Of a stretch of DNA of 64,000 nucleotides, positions 1 through 15,349 are shown piece after piece. Position 1 is the stretch's first letter, and every line of letters starts with the position of its first letter. This DNA is from Glandiceps talaboti. Taxonomy: Eukaryota > Hemichordata > Enteropneusta > Spengelidae. Below the pieces are notes generated by a model that was not told the origin of the DNA, ran no database searches, and was given only the letters and a program-made list of their open reading frames with translations. The DNA is taken from the NCBI RefSeq assembly GCF_964340395.1, contig NC_135571.1:6784953-6848952 (forward strand), in the 5' to 3' direction. Position numbers and translations under genes: made by a program.

Positions 1-327
1 GGTTATGTGTTCGCAAAAAGTACATATTAGTATCATCGAACTAAAAATCAATAGCTAAGACTTCAATGACGTCACGACATCTGTTGGAGATGATACATAT
101 GATGTCAAAGGTCATTCCTGAAAGAATTCTTGATAACATCGATCATACTAAGGTTGCGGTAAGTAGGAAAAACTGCAATCTTAATTTTGATGCACTTTGT
201 ACGTATAATTCTTCAGATTGCAACTCCACTAAATAATGCTTGAGATGGGTTAGGCTTGAAACTACAAGTCCAGTCTTCGGCATTTAACTCCCTTGCCATT
301 TTACAAGATACAAGTGCGATTATCTTC

Positions 328-330
<3 letters not shown>

Positions 331-419
<89 letters not shown>
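331..419. repeat. (TA)n microsatellite
   Basis: About 89 bp of uninterrupted TA dinucleotide. Short open frames across it encode only alternating Tyr-Ile and are not genes. Confidence 0.98.
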
Positions 420-422
<3 letters not shown>

Positions 423-441
423 CATTGTCCTTTTTTTGTGT

Positions 442-790
442 TAGTCCTAACAAAAAAATTGTGTAGTTCCGATATTTATCTTATTTGTTTAGATTTTTAT
501 TTTTTCATATGTGAGTGTCTAGTTCAAGTAGTTCTGGTTTCCGTTGCTTTCCATATGGTCTATGTGTTATTGGTTTCTTTTCATCAGATTACAGCCATTA
601 CAGATTGGAAGAACAGTTTTTATATTGTATTTTTAAGTTGATATCAGTTTCCGCAACCACTATTTCTGGCGAGACTTTACGATTTTCACGATTGTATTAT
701 TTTTTCGAATACACAAACAAAAATTTATCGTCGGCGTGAAAAACAAGGTTAGGGTCGAGTAACCGGAACCAACCATTTTTTTAGGCCTTA
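442..790 (+). mobile_element. MITE family M1, copy 1
   Basis: About 350 bp beginning near TCCTAACAAAAAAATTGTG and ending near the inverted form TTTTTTTAGGCCTTACC. The body matches 25132-25570 and 28163-28492 in the same orientation and 35768-36146 and 63488-63884 in the opposite one. Shared internal words are CCATATGGTC, ACAGCCATTACAGATTGG and AAGTTGAT(A/G)TCAGTTTCC. Imperfect terminal inverted repeats and no coding capacity indicate a non-autonomous DNA transposon. Confidence 0.75.
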
Positions 791-2422
791 CCAGCCGATC
801 TAAAGTTTACATTCATGAATTATATGAATCATGAACAGTATCAATATAAAACGTTGCTCTTTCCATCAAACCATACGTCTGTAGAGTACAATCCACCTTA
901 TATGATTATAGTAAAGAGCCACCAAGGACAAAACACCAACGCTTTTTGATGTACCACCTTTAGCCTAAGGTCATCATACACAGACTGTTTACATATTAGC
1001 GCGTAATTCCTTAATTTTAATCAATTACAAAGCATAGCAGTGACGATTACTGCTAAAGCCTTGTGACTCGAATTAACGTAAATAACATAAGGTGATGTCT
1101 ACCTAATACAAATCCTGCTTGTGATCAGGTGGGCGCTACCCGCCCAATTAGATCCCTAGAGTAGTTGATGAAACGTTCTGATAGTCCCTGAAAACAAGGT
1201 GATTCCATAATCTGCGTATTAGGTCAATGACCCTGAAGACATACGCAGATATAATGTGTTTGGCAAGACTAATGGCCTACTTAGTCAAGAGCGTGATTTC
1301 CACCTCTTTACAAACACAACATTTGTACTTCATTGCAAATATTTGACCATCATATTTTATTTCCTTACACTAGTTGTAAACTTACAACCCAATATGTCAC
1401 AGCACAGAGTAAAGGTTTGTCTCTGTACAAGAGGATACAGCCAACACTCTTCAAAGCTGCTATAGTTGTTACTACAAACAGTTCCTCAACACCAAACACT
1501 TCATAGAAAAAATGGCGAGGTCAATATTCGTAGAGTGCCTAAATATAAGACATAAAATATTACAACAACCTCGATATAGAAGTAGGTTCAAATCTCTTGA
1601 GTATTTCGTATCAGTACCAGGCGGTTTTAAAGCTCAACTTCCTCGCGCGGACCTGGAGATGTTTCCACAGTTACAAAACATATTGATCGCCATTTGGTAC
1701 ATAAACATTGTTCCAATACAGGGAGATTTAAACATGGATTTTAGTGAATACAGTATGTTAGTCCACCATCTTACAAGATCAAAACATATTTCAATATTTT
1801 ACAAAAGTAATAGGCAATCTGGCCTTATAGAGAAATCACGATTATGATACAACATAAAACAAATGTTGTTGAGATATGCCTCCTAATACCCTGTCCAGCG
1901 TCTTGTATCATTCCAATCAACTCATCAATTCCACTATTATCTTTTTCTGTGGGCGAATATTTTCGATCCAGAAATGGAATAACAAATTGTAGATCTTTAG
2001 ATAAACCTTATATGGTTGAACTAATGCATTTAGAAAAACGTTATGAGCAATGTTGTAACATTTTATGACAGTACGATTTTATCCATAAATGTATCGTAAA
2101 AGTGAAAGATATCAAACGCATTACAACTAACGGCAATCATAAAGCCATAAGTAAGAGGAGTCCATTCTGAGAGTGTTTCTATAAAATTTCACGCTAGATT
2201 TATTAATATTCCACCCTTTCTTATGAAAGGTCATAGTGTTAAAATGATTATTAGACTGCTCAAAGGTAATCTTTGTCTTAAAGGCAAGACTTGCAAATCA
2301 TAATGGCACCAAGGATTAGAGTGGTTGTGCCTTTGACAGGATTTATAACATGTTTTAGAGTAATGTGTAGTCTATATTTTATATTTTATTCCCTGTTTTC
2401 GACTTAAGTTTACATATTAGAA

Positions 2423-2467
<45 letters not shown>

Positions 2468-3548
2468 ATTATACCATGCACGATCCATTCAGGACTAAAA
2501 ATATGGAACATATACTCTGGTCGTCCTACGTCACGACAACGCGTGTCTACGTCACTTGTAATGGTGAGCTCGAAATATGAGTCAAAACGTTCAAATTGAC
2601 CATTACTTTCCCTGATTTTTCTTTTATATTACTGGCGCTAGTATAATTATGATATTCTCCAATATTCTTCTTCATTCAGCCGGAAAATACTCGTCTAGCG
2701 ACTCGTAGTGACATGCTCTTTAGGTTACTCGTATTTTCCTTGGCTGAACGAAGAAAAATACTGGAGAATAACATTTAAATACATACAAAAACTTACTTTG
2801 AAACAAATCAGGGTTGATAGGGCATGGAAGAGGGAATTAAGCAGACACATTGATAAGAAAGACTACATTGTATATTATATATGTAAATTATTTAGTGTTT
2901 TTTCGAAGTTGTCACTTCTATATATTTTCCAAAATTAAGCATGTGAACAACTACCATGATTCCTCCTGATTTACGATTTTCTAGTTTGTATCGCATTCGA
3001 CCATCTTGCTGGAAGATTTTCCTTTAATGAATGGCTCGTAAATGTGTCAAGACTGTGTCAAACGAATCGACAATTGATGTATATTTATACAGAAATGTGC
3101 GTTTCTGAACGTTTACATTTCTACTGAGGTACATAGCTATCATTCGAATGACCGTATTTAAACAAATACTGACGGAAATAGCCTAGGATAAAACATTGGG
3201 AATGTGCTACGTTTTTATTTATGTCTTAAAAATTCTCTAGACTGTCTTGCTTATTCTAATACTTCCTACTGTCTGTGAAATTATATATTGGTGGATATGT
3301 ACTGTTTCATTAAAATAACTTTCATAAACATATCTTCGTGGGATGTTACTCTAGACAACACGAGCTAGCAAATGGTATACTGCCAAATACTTTAGTAAGA
3401 AGTTCTCTGTTTTAGATATTCTCTTTTCCGCACTGTCTGTCTACCAGCACACCTTTTTTGTCCCACTATGTCTCTTGTTGCATGTGTCTGTCTTTATTTC
3501 TCTAAATGGTATTTCGGTCTGTTTGTCCTCTTTCTCCCTGACCCTTTA
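791..3548. other. No gene seen; flank with one (AT)n tract
   Basis: AT-rich DNA with stops in all frames at short intervals. An (AT)n tract lies at 2431-2464. I found no frame with recognisable protein similarity and no C2- or transmembrane-like exon that could be the missing 5' part of the SYT12-like gene. Confidence 0.6.
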
Positions 3549-4402
<854 letters not shown>

Positions 4403-4406
<4 letters not shown>

Positions 4407-7356
4407 CTAATACTTATATTTTCTTTCGTGGAATTAGATCACTTGTTATCATACTGACGCTTTAAGCAGCAAACCATTCGCTAGCTCATGCTGTCTAGAA
4501 CATGCAAAATTCAAACATCCCTCGAAGAATATGTTCGTGTTATTAATATTAATGAAACATCACATGTCCATCCATGTATAAATTCACTGACAGTCAGTAG
4601 TATATGAGAATAAATGGGACAAGATAATTTTGAACTCACCTCAATGGTATCCGACATTAAATGATTAATAGGCTAACGATGGTCTTCATTTTGTGAAAAA
4701 CTATAAGGTTCGGTGTGGGCGCTGTGATTTTTGTGCGAATGTTTTCTCAGTTATAATTATTCGTAAAACATAAAATATAGTTGGTATGGCCTAATGGGAG
4801 AATGATCCCCAACTGATACGCTATAATGCAATGTCGTGAACCTAATCCTTTGATAACGTATGAAACCAGTCCTCACTCCACAATTTGCAAATCTACGGAA
4901 ACCCCCATATGATTGTACCGTGTCTGCGTTGTGCTAATCCTGGGAAGGCTGTGGCAAACCAACGAACGTCAGGTGAAATTGTTTTTTTTCCTTTTATTTT
5001 ATTATATGAAAGTAGGGTGCTTCGAAAAAGCTGACATACTACTTGTGGTCGTATGCAATCTGTCAAATATCATTTTGATGGGGGAAATGATTTCTGTTGA
5101 ATCGAAGTATTTTGTTTGCTTTTGCAGATTGATTTATAGCTGTCTGTTACACAAGATGACAGTCGGTTCTCTTGATTGTGTAAAGACCCCGCTAAAATCT
5201 GGAGTTACATTTTAGGTTAGACATACTATATATGATGAATGGAAAGGGCTCAAATTCTTTGATGGTATATTTTGTCGCATGCGACTGAAATATTTTTAAT
5301 CAAAATGGTAGCAGAGTTGAAGTGAACATAATCATTACATTATATGAGGCCGCGCTATTTTTTATTTGTCGTCTGCGTCTTGTGTCGCGGTAGATTTACG
5401 GCGACCGTCTCTTCGTTTCCTCTTTCTGTTCATGGTCTGCTGCTGCCGTTACATATATTTTCCTCTACTTCATCTCTGAGAGTATATCAGTCTTCCTCAG
5501 ACACTCTCTTCAGTTTCAGACTAGTTCCTTCGCTTTGCTTGATTGTCTGTTGATTTCCCCGGTGGTGACTGTCTGGACAGGATGATAGTAACTCATTATC
5601 AGTCTTCTACAACTAACATGTATATGCAGAAACCCTTTTCTGCAACGACGTGACAAATTTAAAACAAGTCAAAAAAATTCACGAATTATTTCAAAATTTA
5701 CATTTAACCGTGATTTCTAGCTTCATTATCTAGTGCCTTGTTCCAAAATTATGTAAACAGCCTCTGAAAAAATAAACAAATTTTGCTGCGCGAATGTTGG
5801 CGGGAAACTTCGAATGTCAGCGATATGTAAGATTAGTTAGATAGCATACATTTATTCATTCATTACCTGTTAACGCACATATTCTTGTAACAGTACCATT
5901 TTTGTCTCTAAAATCTATGCATTCATTTTATCACCTAAAAAGGAAGTACACCCAAGGGTATTCATTCAAAGCTGACTTTTACAATTACTTGACTAGGACA
6001 GAAGAAGTTAACACCTGAGCCCCACTAAATAACTGACAAACTCTGTTTATTTCGTATTCAATCAAAACAAAGAATGTGATGCCACATGGTCTGTGTATTT
6101 TGGGTAGATCTTTTAACATTTCTCGATGTTTGTAACGTCAAGTGATACTGAAATAAAACGAAAACTCGCATTTTCAGACTATCAGTACGAGCTTTGAACT
6201 ATTTAAGACAGATTCAAACTAAAGTATTGTTGCGATATGTCGACAAGCTACTAAGTGGACATTCGTTCAATTGTACTCACAGAATTGTGATTTTTCTCAT
6301 GATCTTGCACAGTTTATATTTTCGTGGACTTCCAGTGTTTATTACACGGATGTACCATCAGCACAACAAAGGCATTGCTATCACCCACTTGTGTGATCTA
6401 CCTCATGAGACAGCAGTTGTTTTAATAGTGTGTATTCATCTTAGTAGACGAAAGGTCGGTTTCCACAGTAGCACTGAAATACATCACACTGTAATTCTCA
6501 AGGCGATATTCCGCCTACGGACGTAGTGTTCCTACATAAGTTTAAACATGCAGATGGGATAATTCTCGATACATTTTCGCGCTAAAATACCACTACGTTA
6601 TTCATAGCCAAGGGTTTTATAGGCGACGTCCACATCATGTTCCCAAAGCGATACATTAAAATTGCTTAAAAGTGTAATTTGGAAGTTATAATTGTCTTGA
6701 ATTAATGAATTATTCCTCCGTATTGTGATCGCAATGAATGAAATTCTCATTATCACATTGTTTTATTATAAATCCCTAAGTAGAATTGATAGATTATTTG
6801 ACAGTTAGTCCTCAGGGTTTGGCGGGAAACTCGTCAGTCCCTAGGGTTTGGCGAGAAAGCATGCATGCTCCCGTGCTATCGCGCCTCTCTGGATAAATAG
6901 CCGAGAGATGATTTCATGCAGATCGTGTCAATAGTAACGCATTTATCATTGACAAAGCGCGGGAATAGTTGAGCAGACGACTCATTCGCCACAATTAACA
7001 TCCGGGCAAGTTTTCAGAAGCTCATAAATCATGATTAGATAGTTGTATGTGATAGCTTGAGTTGAATTCTCGGTCCTTGTGTTGTTTTACCGCTAATCAT
7101 TCACTACAATAGTAGACTGCTACATCCGACTCATCACTATCCGAACTAATCCATCAGCTTATTTATGGACTATTGGTGTTAACAAATCTTGTATTGCGAC
7201 GAATTGCCCTGTAACAATGTCACCATTCTGAGCACCACTTATGAAATCTATGCCAAACAAAAACGTGGCAGATTTTTTTTTCATATTTTGAGTTCAATAG
7301 CAATAAAATTGTTCATGTCGGGTTTATTTTCTGTGTGTCTGCTCTTGTTTGTGTTC
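4403..7356. other. No gene seen
   Basis: About 3 kb of AT-rich DNA with only short, unrecognisable open frames, for example 4913-5215 and 6194-6526. Neither has splice-consistent neighbours or a family motif. It may be intron or upstream DNA of the SYT12-like gene. Confidence 0.5.
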
Positions 7357-9804
<2,448 letters not shown>

Positions 9805-10061
9805 ATCAACTCGTCCACGGAAACAGGTATACCGGTGTCGCAGAGAGACAGTTTTATCCAGTATGAGGGCATATTTGAGCGGGCACACAATGCCGTGGTC
9901 TCGGACAACAAATCTCGTCAGATAGAACGTGAGCTCGAAAGCAGCGATACCGAGGCGAGAGACACTGTGGAGGACGAGATTGGAGTACGAAGACTTGAAC
10001 GTTGTTACTCCAGTGAATCACTTAGTTCGGATTCATCTATTGTGGACAACTTCTTAAATAC
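9805..10061 (+). CDS. SYT12: SYT12-like exon a (linker before C2A)
   Basis: Acceptor ACAG before 9805 and donor GTAAGT from 10062. 257 bp, so the last codon (AC-) is completed by the first base of the next exon. Encodes a hydrophilic linker that starts [17 protein letters not shown], has an acidic/Arg middle, and ends in a Ser-rich patch before the C2A strand. The frame stays open upstream only to the acceptor. Confidence 0.8.
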
Positions 10062-11758
10062 GTAAGTCACGTTTGGTGGTGTTTTGTTATATCTTTTCAG
10101 CCCAGACGACACTAATGTTAATTCTACAACCTCTTCAGACGATAATAACTGATAAGAGATTTCCAATATAATTCTGAGTATAAAGACTATTTCCTTAAGA
10201 ATTCTTGTATTAGGATTCTACAATGATTGGCAAAAGACTGTTTATCTTGAGATAAGGAAGTACAGAATTTGACATGGAATGGTAAAAGCAAATATTGTGC
10301 ACCGAAAAAAGATAAATACCTGTAAAGTGAACGTTAGCTATTCAGTATCATTGAAAGTTCACAAAAAGCTTACAGAATCCTACTTTTAATGCATTCGGAT
10401 TTCTTATCTAGTAGGCCCTAAAGCCTTAAAGTGCTTTATCTCCAGTGCCTGTTTTCGTACAAAGGAAACCACTCCTAGCCTAATTGCACGTTTTACTTAT
10501 TTCTATTTACAAAGGCATGATTCGTATGTTCATTTGTTCTTGATGGCTTAGTTTGTAAATGTCTGTAAAATGTTAAGTGTTTGGAGTTTTTTATCATTTT
10601 AAATGTCAATGGTTGTTAGATACACGTCAGCATGAAGTGATTTTTGTTTGTTTGTTTGTGTGTTTGTTTGTTTGTTTTTCTATGTATTCGTTCGTCCGTC
10701 CGTCTGTCTGTCTGTCTGTCTGTCTGTCTCTGTCTGTCACTGTATGTTTTGTTTGTTTGTTTGTTTGTATGTATGTATGTATGTATGTATGTATGTATGT
10801 ATGTATGTATGTATGTATGTATGTATGTATGTATGTATGTTAGTTAGTTTGTTTGTTTGTTTGTTTGTGTGTTTGTTTGTTTGTTGACAAACAAGATCGA
10901 TTACTATGTAAACTCTTTAATACTAATCCAAAGTTCTTATCACAATATTCAAATTGTCGTTTTTGAATGATCTCATTCGTAAGTCATGTAAGTTCTGCTT
11001 AAGTTTTGAGCTATGTTTGAGCACCCCTAGTTCCTGGATATGTAGCGTGGGACCCCGCGATGCGTGCGTCTGAAATCCGACGACTGTCGTATTTAAACCT
11101 ATAGTCTATTACACTAGCTTTGAAATGTAATTCATATGTACCATTAGTATGATTATTATCAATTATATGTTTCACTTTATAGGACAAATTCAAATATAAA
11201 AACATAAAGCAGGAACCATCTGTGTGATAATTGTTTACGCATGCGTAATTCTTATATTGCTTAAATCATGATGATGCTGAATGTTTTTTACACGGTATCA
11301 CCTATACTGTTACGGTTGTAATGACAGCAATACATTTCTCTTTAATGAACGCACAGTTAGTACATGTGCCTGGCTGTACTCTGCTCGTAAGCAGGGGATT
11401 AAGGAGATACGTTAGCCATGTGTAGAGGCAGTCATCTTACATTCGGCGATACAGGTACCTCTGAGTTTAGGACGGTTTACACGTAGAGAAGTACCGAGTC
11501 ACGCTATTCCACGTCACACGCTGAACTAGTTCAACATGACTTCAGATATATTATATTGTGAGGTGTTAGGACAGTACAACGAGGATTTTAAGATGTATCC
11601 AAGTTTACACGAGCAAGATAATAATCTTACCCTTACCTTAGGTAGGATTTATATTTTTCTCGCGCGAGTGCGAAAGTAAACAATATCAATTTTCCCTGAC
11701 TTAAGAGACATAATCCGAGCGGATCCGGATCCGAGTTGTTTTTCTTACTGTGTATGTA

Positions 11759-11804
<46 letters not shown>

Positions 11805-14800
11805 TGTGTGTTTGTTTGTTTGTTTGTTTGTTTGTTTTTCTATGCGCAAACATTTCCTTGTAACTTCAGCTGAGTGTAATTCATTTTCTAGCCTTATCCA
11901 ACGATATGTCACTCCACAAATTCCCCTTTGAACTCCTTAAAACCTTTAGCGAAAGACAGCAGATAGATTTTTACATCTAAGTAGAATTGCATATATAGCC
12001 AAAATGGTCGAAATGTTACAGTGGTTGACTCAGACGCTTAAACTTAAAGCTGCTGGGTTGAGTCTTGCCGTTTCTTTCTAATTGGCTTCAGTCCTTGGGC
12101 AAGAATTTGAACCACGATTGTACCCAGTCAGACCAGCTGTAAGGTCTTCACGTACTAGGACAGGTGTTGCTTTTAAAAGCTTTGATCCTATGCGCTTACA
12201 AAGGCTGCAGGGGATTGTTTACATGCTCCTCAGGAGGTTGAGGCCTCAGAAGTTATGTGTCATTGATCATTGATAATAATTGTACAGTGCTATGATCACG
12301 ACAATGTGGAGGCGTTATAAATGTAATTACATGTATATCATGAACCATATAGACATATTTATTTATTTTTTATTTCAGAATGGGACAAATTGAAATAGTT
12401 TTGGATTATAATAGTGAACATTCGCGTCTTACAATTACATTGGTGCAGGCAAGAGATCTCCGACCTATCGAGGAGGCCATTGGTTCTATGGATACTTATG
12501 TTAAACTTTTTCTTCTTCCTGATAATGAACCAAGAGTTCAGTCTAAGGTAAGTTACACAAAATTGTTTCACAGCTGGATATGTTAGGTTATACAATTAGT
12601 AATTAATTGTGTGCCTCTGATTTCGGATTATCTGTATTCCGAGTACCTACTTTCCGCCTTTATTATTTTGAGTACAGAGATGAGGAAACCAAGCCGTGAA
12701 CAGCTATTGAGGTTACTTTCTAACGGGGGAGGCTACACAGTACAGTATAACACCCACCTGTATAACACAATTATACTCTGATCATTGCCTCCATTCTCCT
12801 TCGGAACACATTTGAAGAATGAATAAATGAATGAATGTGGACATTTAATGACTTAATAACTGCTTGGAAAAGCATCAAATAAAATGTCATGTAGTATGGT
12901 GATTAAAACAGTAGGTGTGTACCCCCGGGGCTTGGGTTTCAAAAGCGCGATAAACCAACCGTGAAGACTGCATTCATGAGAGTTCATGAGAGACGGCGTT
13001 GTTTCTAAATGTCAACGGGGAATCGCACCCACTTGTATTGTCTTAATATCCTGAGCGATTGGTGGAGGAAGGCATTACTTACGACTCTTTATATTAAGAT
13101 ACAAATTACCGATGTATGCCAGAAAATGGTTTGTTGCGCGTCTTTTTCCACATTATCTTGCAGCGTGACTAGCGACTCTAGCTACTCTAAGTCTGACGTC
13201 ATCACTACAATTCGCCATGGGGACCAGTGTCCCTGAAAATACCACTCCAGACTTTTACTATGAAAGCTTTTTCCTAATCCTCTTGAACTAATAAAAGAAA
13301 CTTAAGGAATCGCCATCTTGCTAACCAGAAAACGACAAATATCTTATATTTTCTCACAGAATTAACTCAGTATATATCAGCGGCATTAATACATGGCAAC
13401 CCAGAATTGTGTTTTCATTTTCAGTGAGAGTTGAAGATTTCTTGTACCAGTGACAACAACAATTTAAGATATTTAATTCCAAAATACGTACATTATCAAA
13501 CCAGAATGTTCCATTTTAGCATAATATACATAACTTTTCAAAAAATACATCATATGTAGTCTGTAAATAATCTTGAATTACAAATTTGATTTAGCTTAAT
13601 TAATAAAGTAGCTCTCTTTGTTGAGTTCCATGTGTTTCCTTTAAACTTAACTACTTGACATATTGAAAGTCAATTGTTGAATAACACTCGATCAACGTTT
13701 TAGAGTGTGTTTTTAAACGTCATTTTTGCCTGAAAACAGATGTTATGATATCCGTTGCCATGGCTGCGTCTCTTTTTCCTCATCTTCACATGTGTACTTG
13801 AGTATTAACCAAACTCCAGTGATATTGTTGAATATGAATTGAGTCGAATCGATTCTGAAAAGAGAAATACAATCATGTGTACACCCAATCACATTACATA
13901 AATTCAATTACGGTGATATTGTTCTGTCAGAAAAATTACCTTACCGTATTGGAATAGCCATGAAATTCATCTTACCTAGTTTTTGATGGATCAAAATAAA
14001 CAATTAAATCTATAAGCGTGTTTTACTTCTACAAGGCCAGGATGATGCTCAGGAATTCTAATAAGCTTTTCGATCAATAAATATATTCATTTTATTCCAT
14101 AACAGCGAGTTTAGAATAGGAATTGGAAATCAAAGCTGTTCCCTTCAGTGAGAAATTAATCTAAAAAACAGAAACAAATGAAACAATTGAAAAATAGAAA
14201 ATGGAAAAATGGAAAAATAATTCACGCGCGTTTTGATGTCTAACAACTTCTTTTTAACCTCGTCTTGGTCTTTCCAAAGACCTTTAATCCTGTTTGTTTA
14301 ATCACTCTTCACCATGTTACTCCATTCTTGGTCTCTTGTAAGACCTTCCATCATGGATCTCTTGTAAGACCTTCCATCATGGATCTCTTGTAAGACCTTC
14401 ATCCATATATATAACGATCTGCTAACCCGGTTGATCCTGCCTTTGCCTTAAAACCTTCCACCCTGTATGTAATTAACTTTTACTCCTGCCTAGGTCTTTA
14501 AGATGACATTCAATCCTGTCCACAACAATTTGGCCGTACTGTTGTCGTACATCTCTCTATCTATTTCGTAAAACATTCAAACTTTTAATCCCGTTACTCC
14601 TGTCTAGGGCTCTTTGTAAAACTTTTAATCTTGTATATATCGAGCAGTAATCCGAATTTGTTAATCATATTATCCATGTCTATATGTTTCGTAACACATT
14701 CACCCCCATACATAACAAACATGTAATAATCCTGTTACTCCTATCTAGGCCTGTTTGTAAAACTTTTAATCCTGTATTTAACAAATTGCTAATCCTTTTA

Positions 14801-15296
14801 TTCCTATCTATTTGGTTAAAAATACATTGATTCCTGCATATAATAAACTTGTAACCTGTTAGTCCTAAGTTTGTTTGTAAAATTTTCATCTTGTATATAA
14901 CGAACTGCTAATCCTAAACTGTTAATCATGTTATCCCTGTTTGTCTAGTTCGTAAGAGCTTCAATCCTTCATATAACAAACTACTAATCATGTTATTCCT
15001 GTCTAGGTCTTTCGTAAGAGCTTCAATCCTGTGTATAACGAACGTTTCGTACTAGAAGTGCCTCAACAGGAGCTTGAACATAGGGCCTTACAACTAGGGG
15101 TTTACTATTACGACAAATATTCACGACATGAAGCGATTGGAGAAGCTGAGATGAAGCTTGGAGATGTTGACTTGATTCCTGGACCTTTCAGCACCTGGTT
15201 GAATCTTGTAGATGTTAATGATGTATGTATTGGTAATATCTTAAATTAAGACTTAAGATAACTCTCTGAATATTAGTTGGAGATACGTGACAGGTG

Positions 15297-15349
<53 letters not shown>

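Larger units (their letters stand above)
10062..12378 (+). other. Intron a of SYT12-like gene
   Basis: About 2.3 kb. Contains the TTTG/TGTC/TATG microsatellite at 10644-10886, a TG/TTTG tract at 11749-11837 and a SINE-like element at about 12015-12290. No exon is needed between the flanking exons, because their phases match directly. Confidence 0.7.

Noticed and set aside
12380-12586. Start of the SYT12-like protein at the ATG of exon b
   Set aside because: Exon a joins in phase and carries the SYT12-type Ser-rich linker, so this Met is internal.
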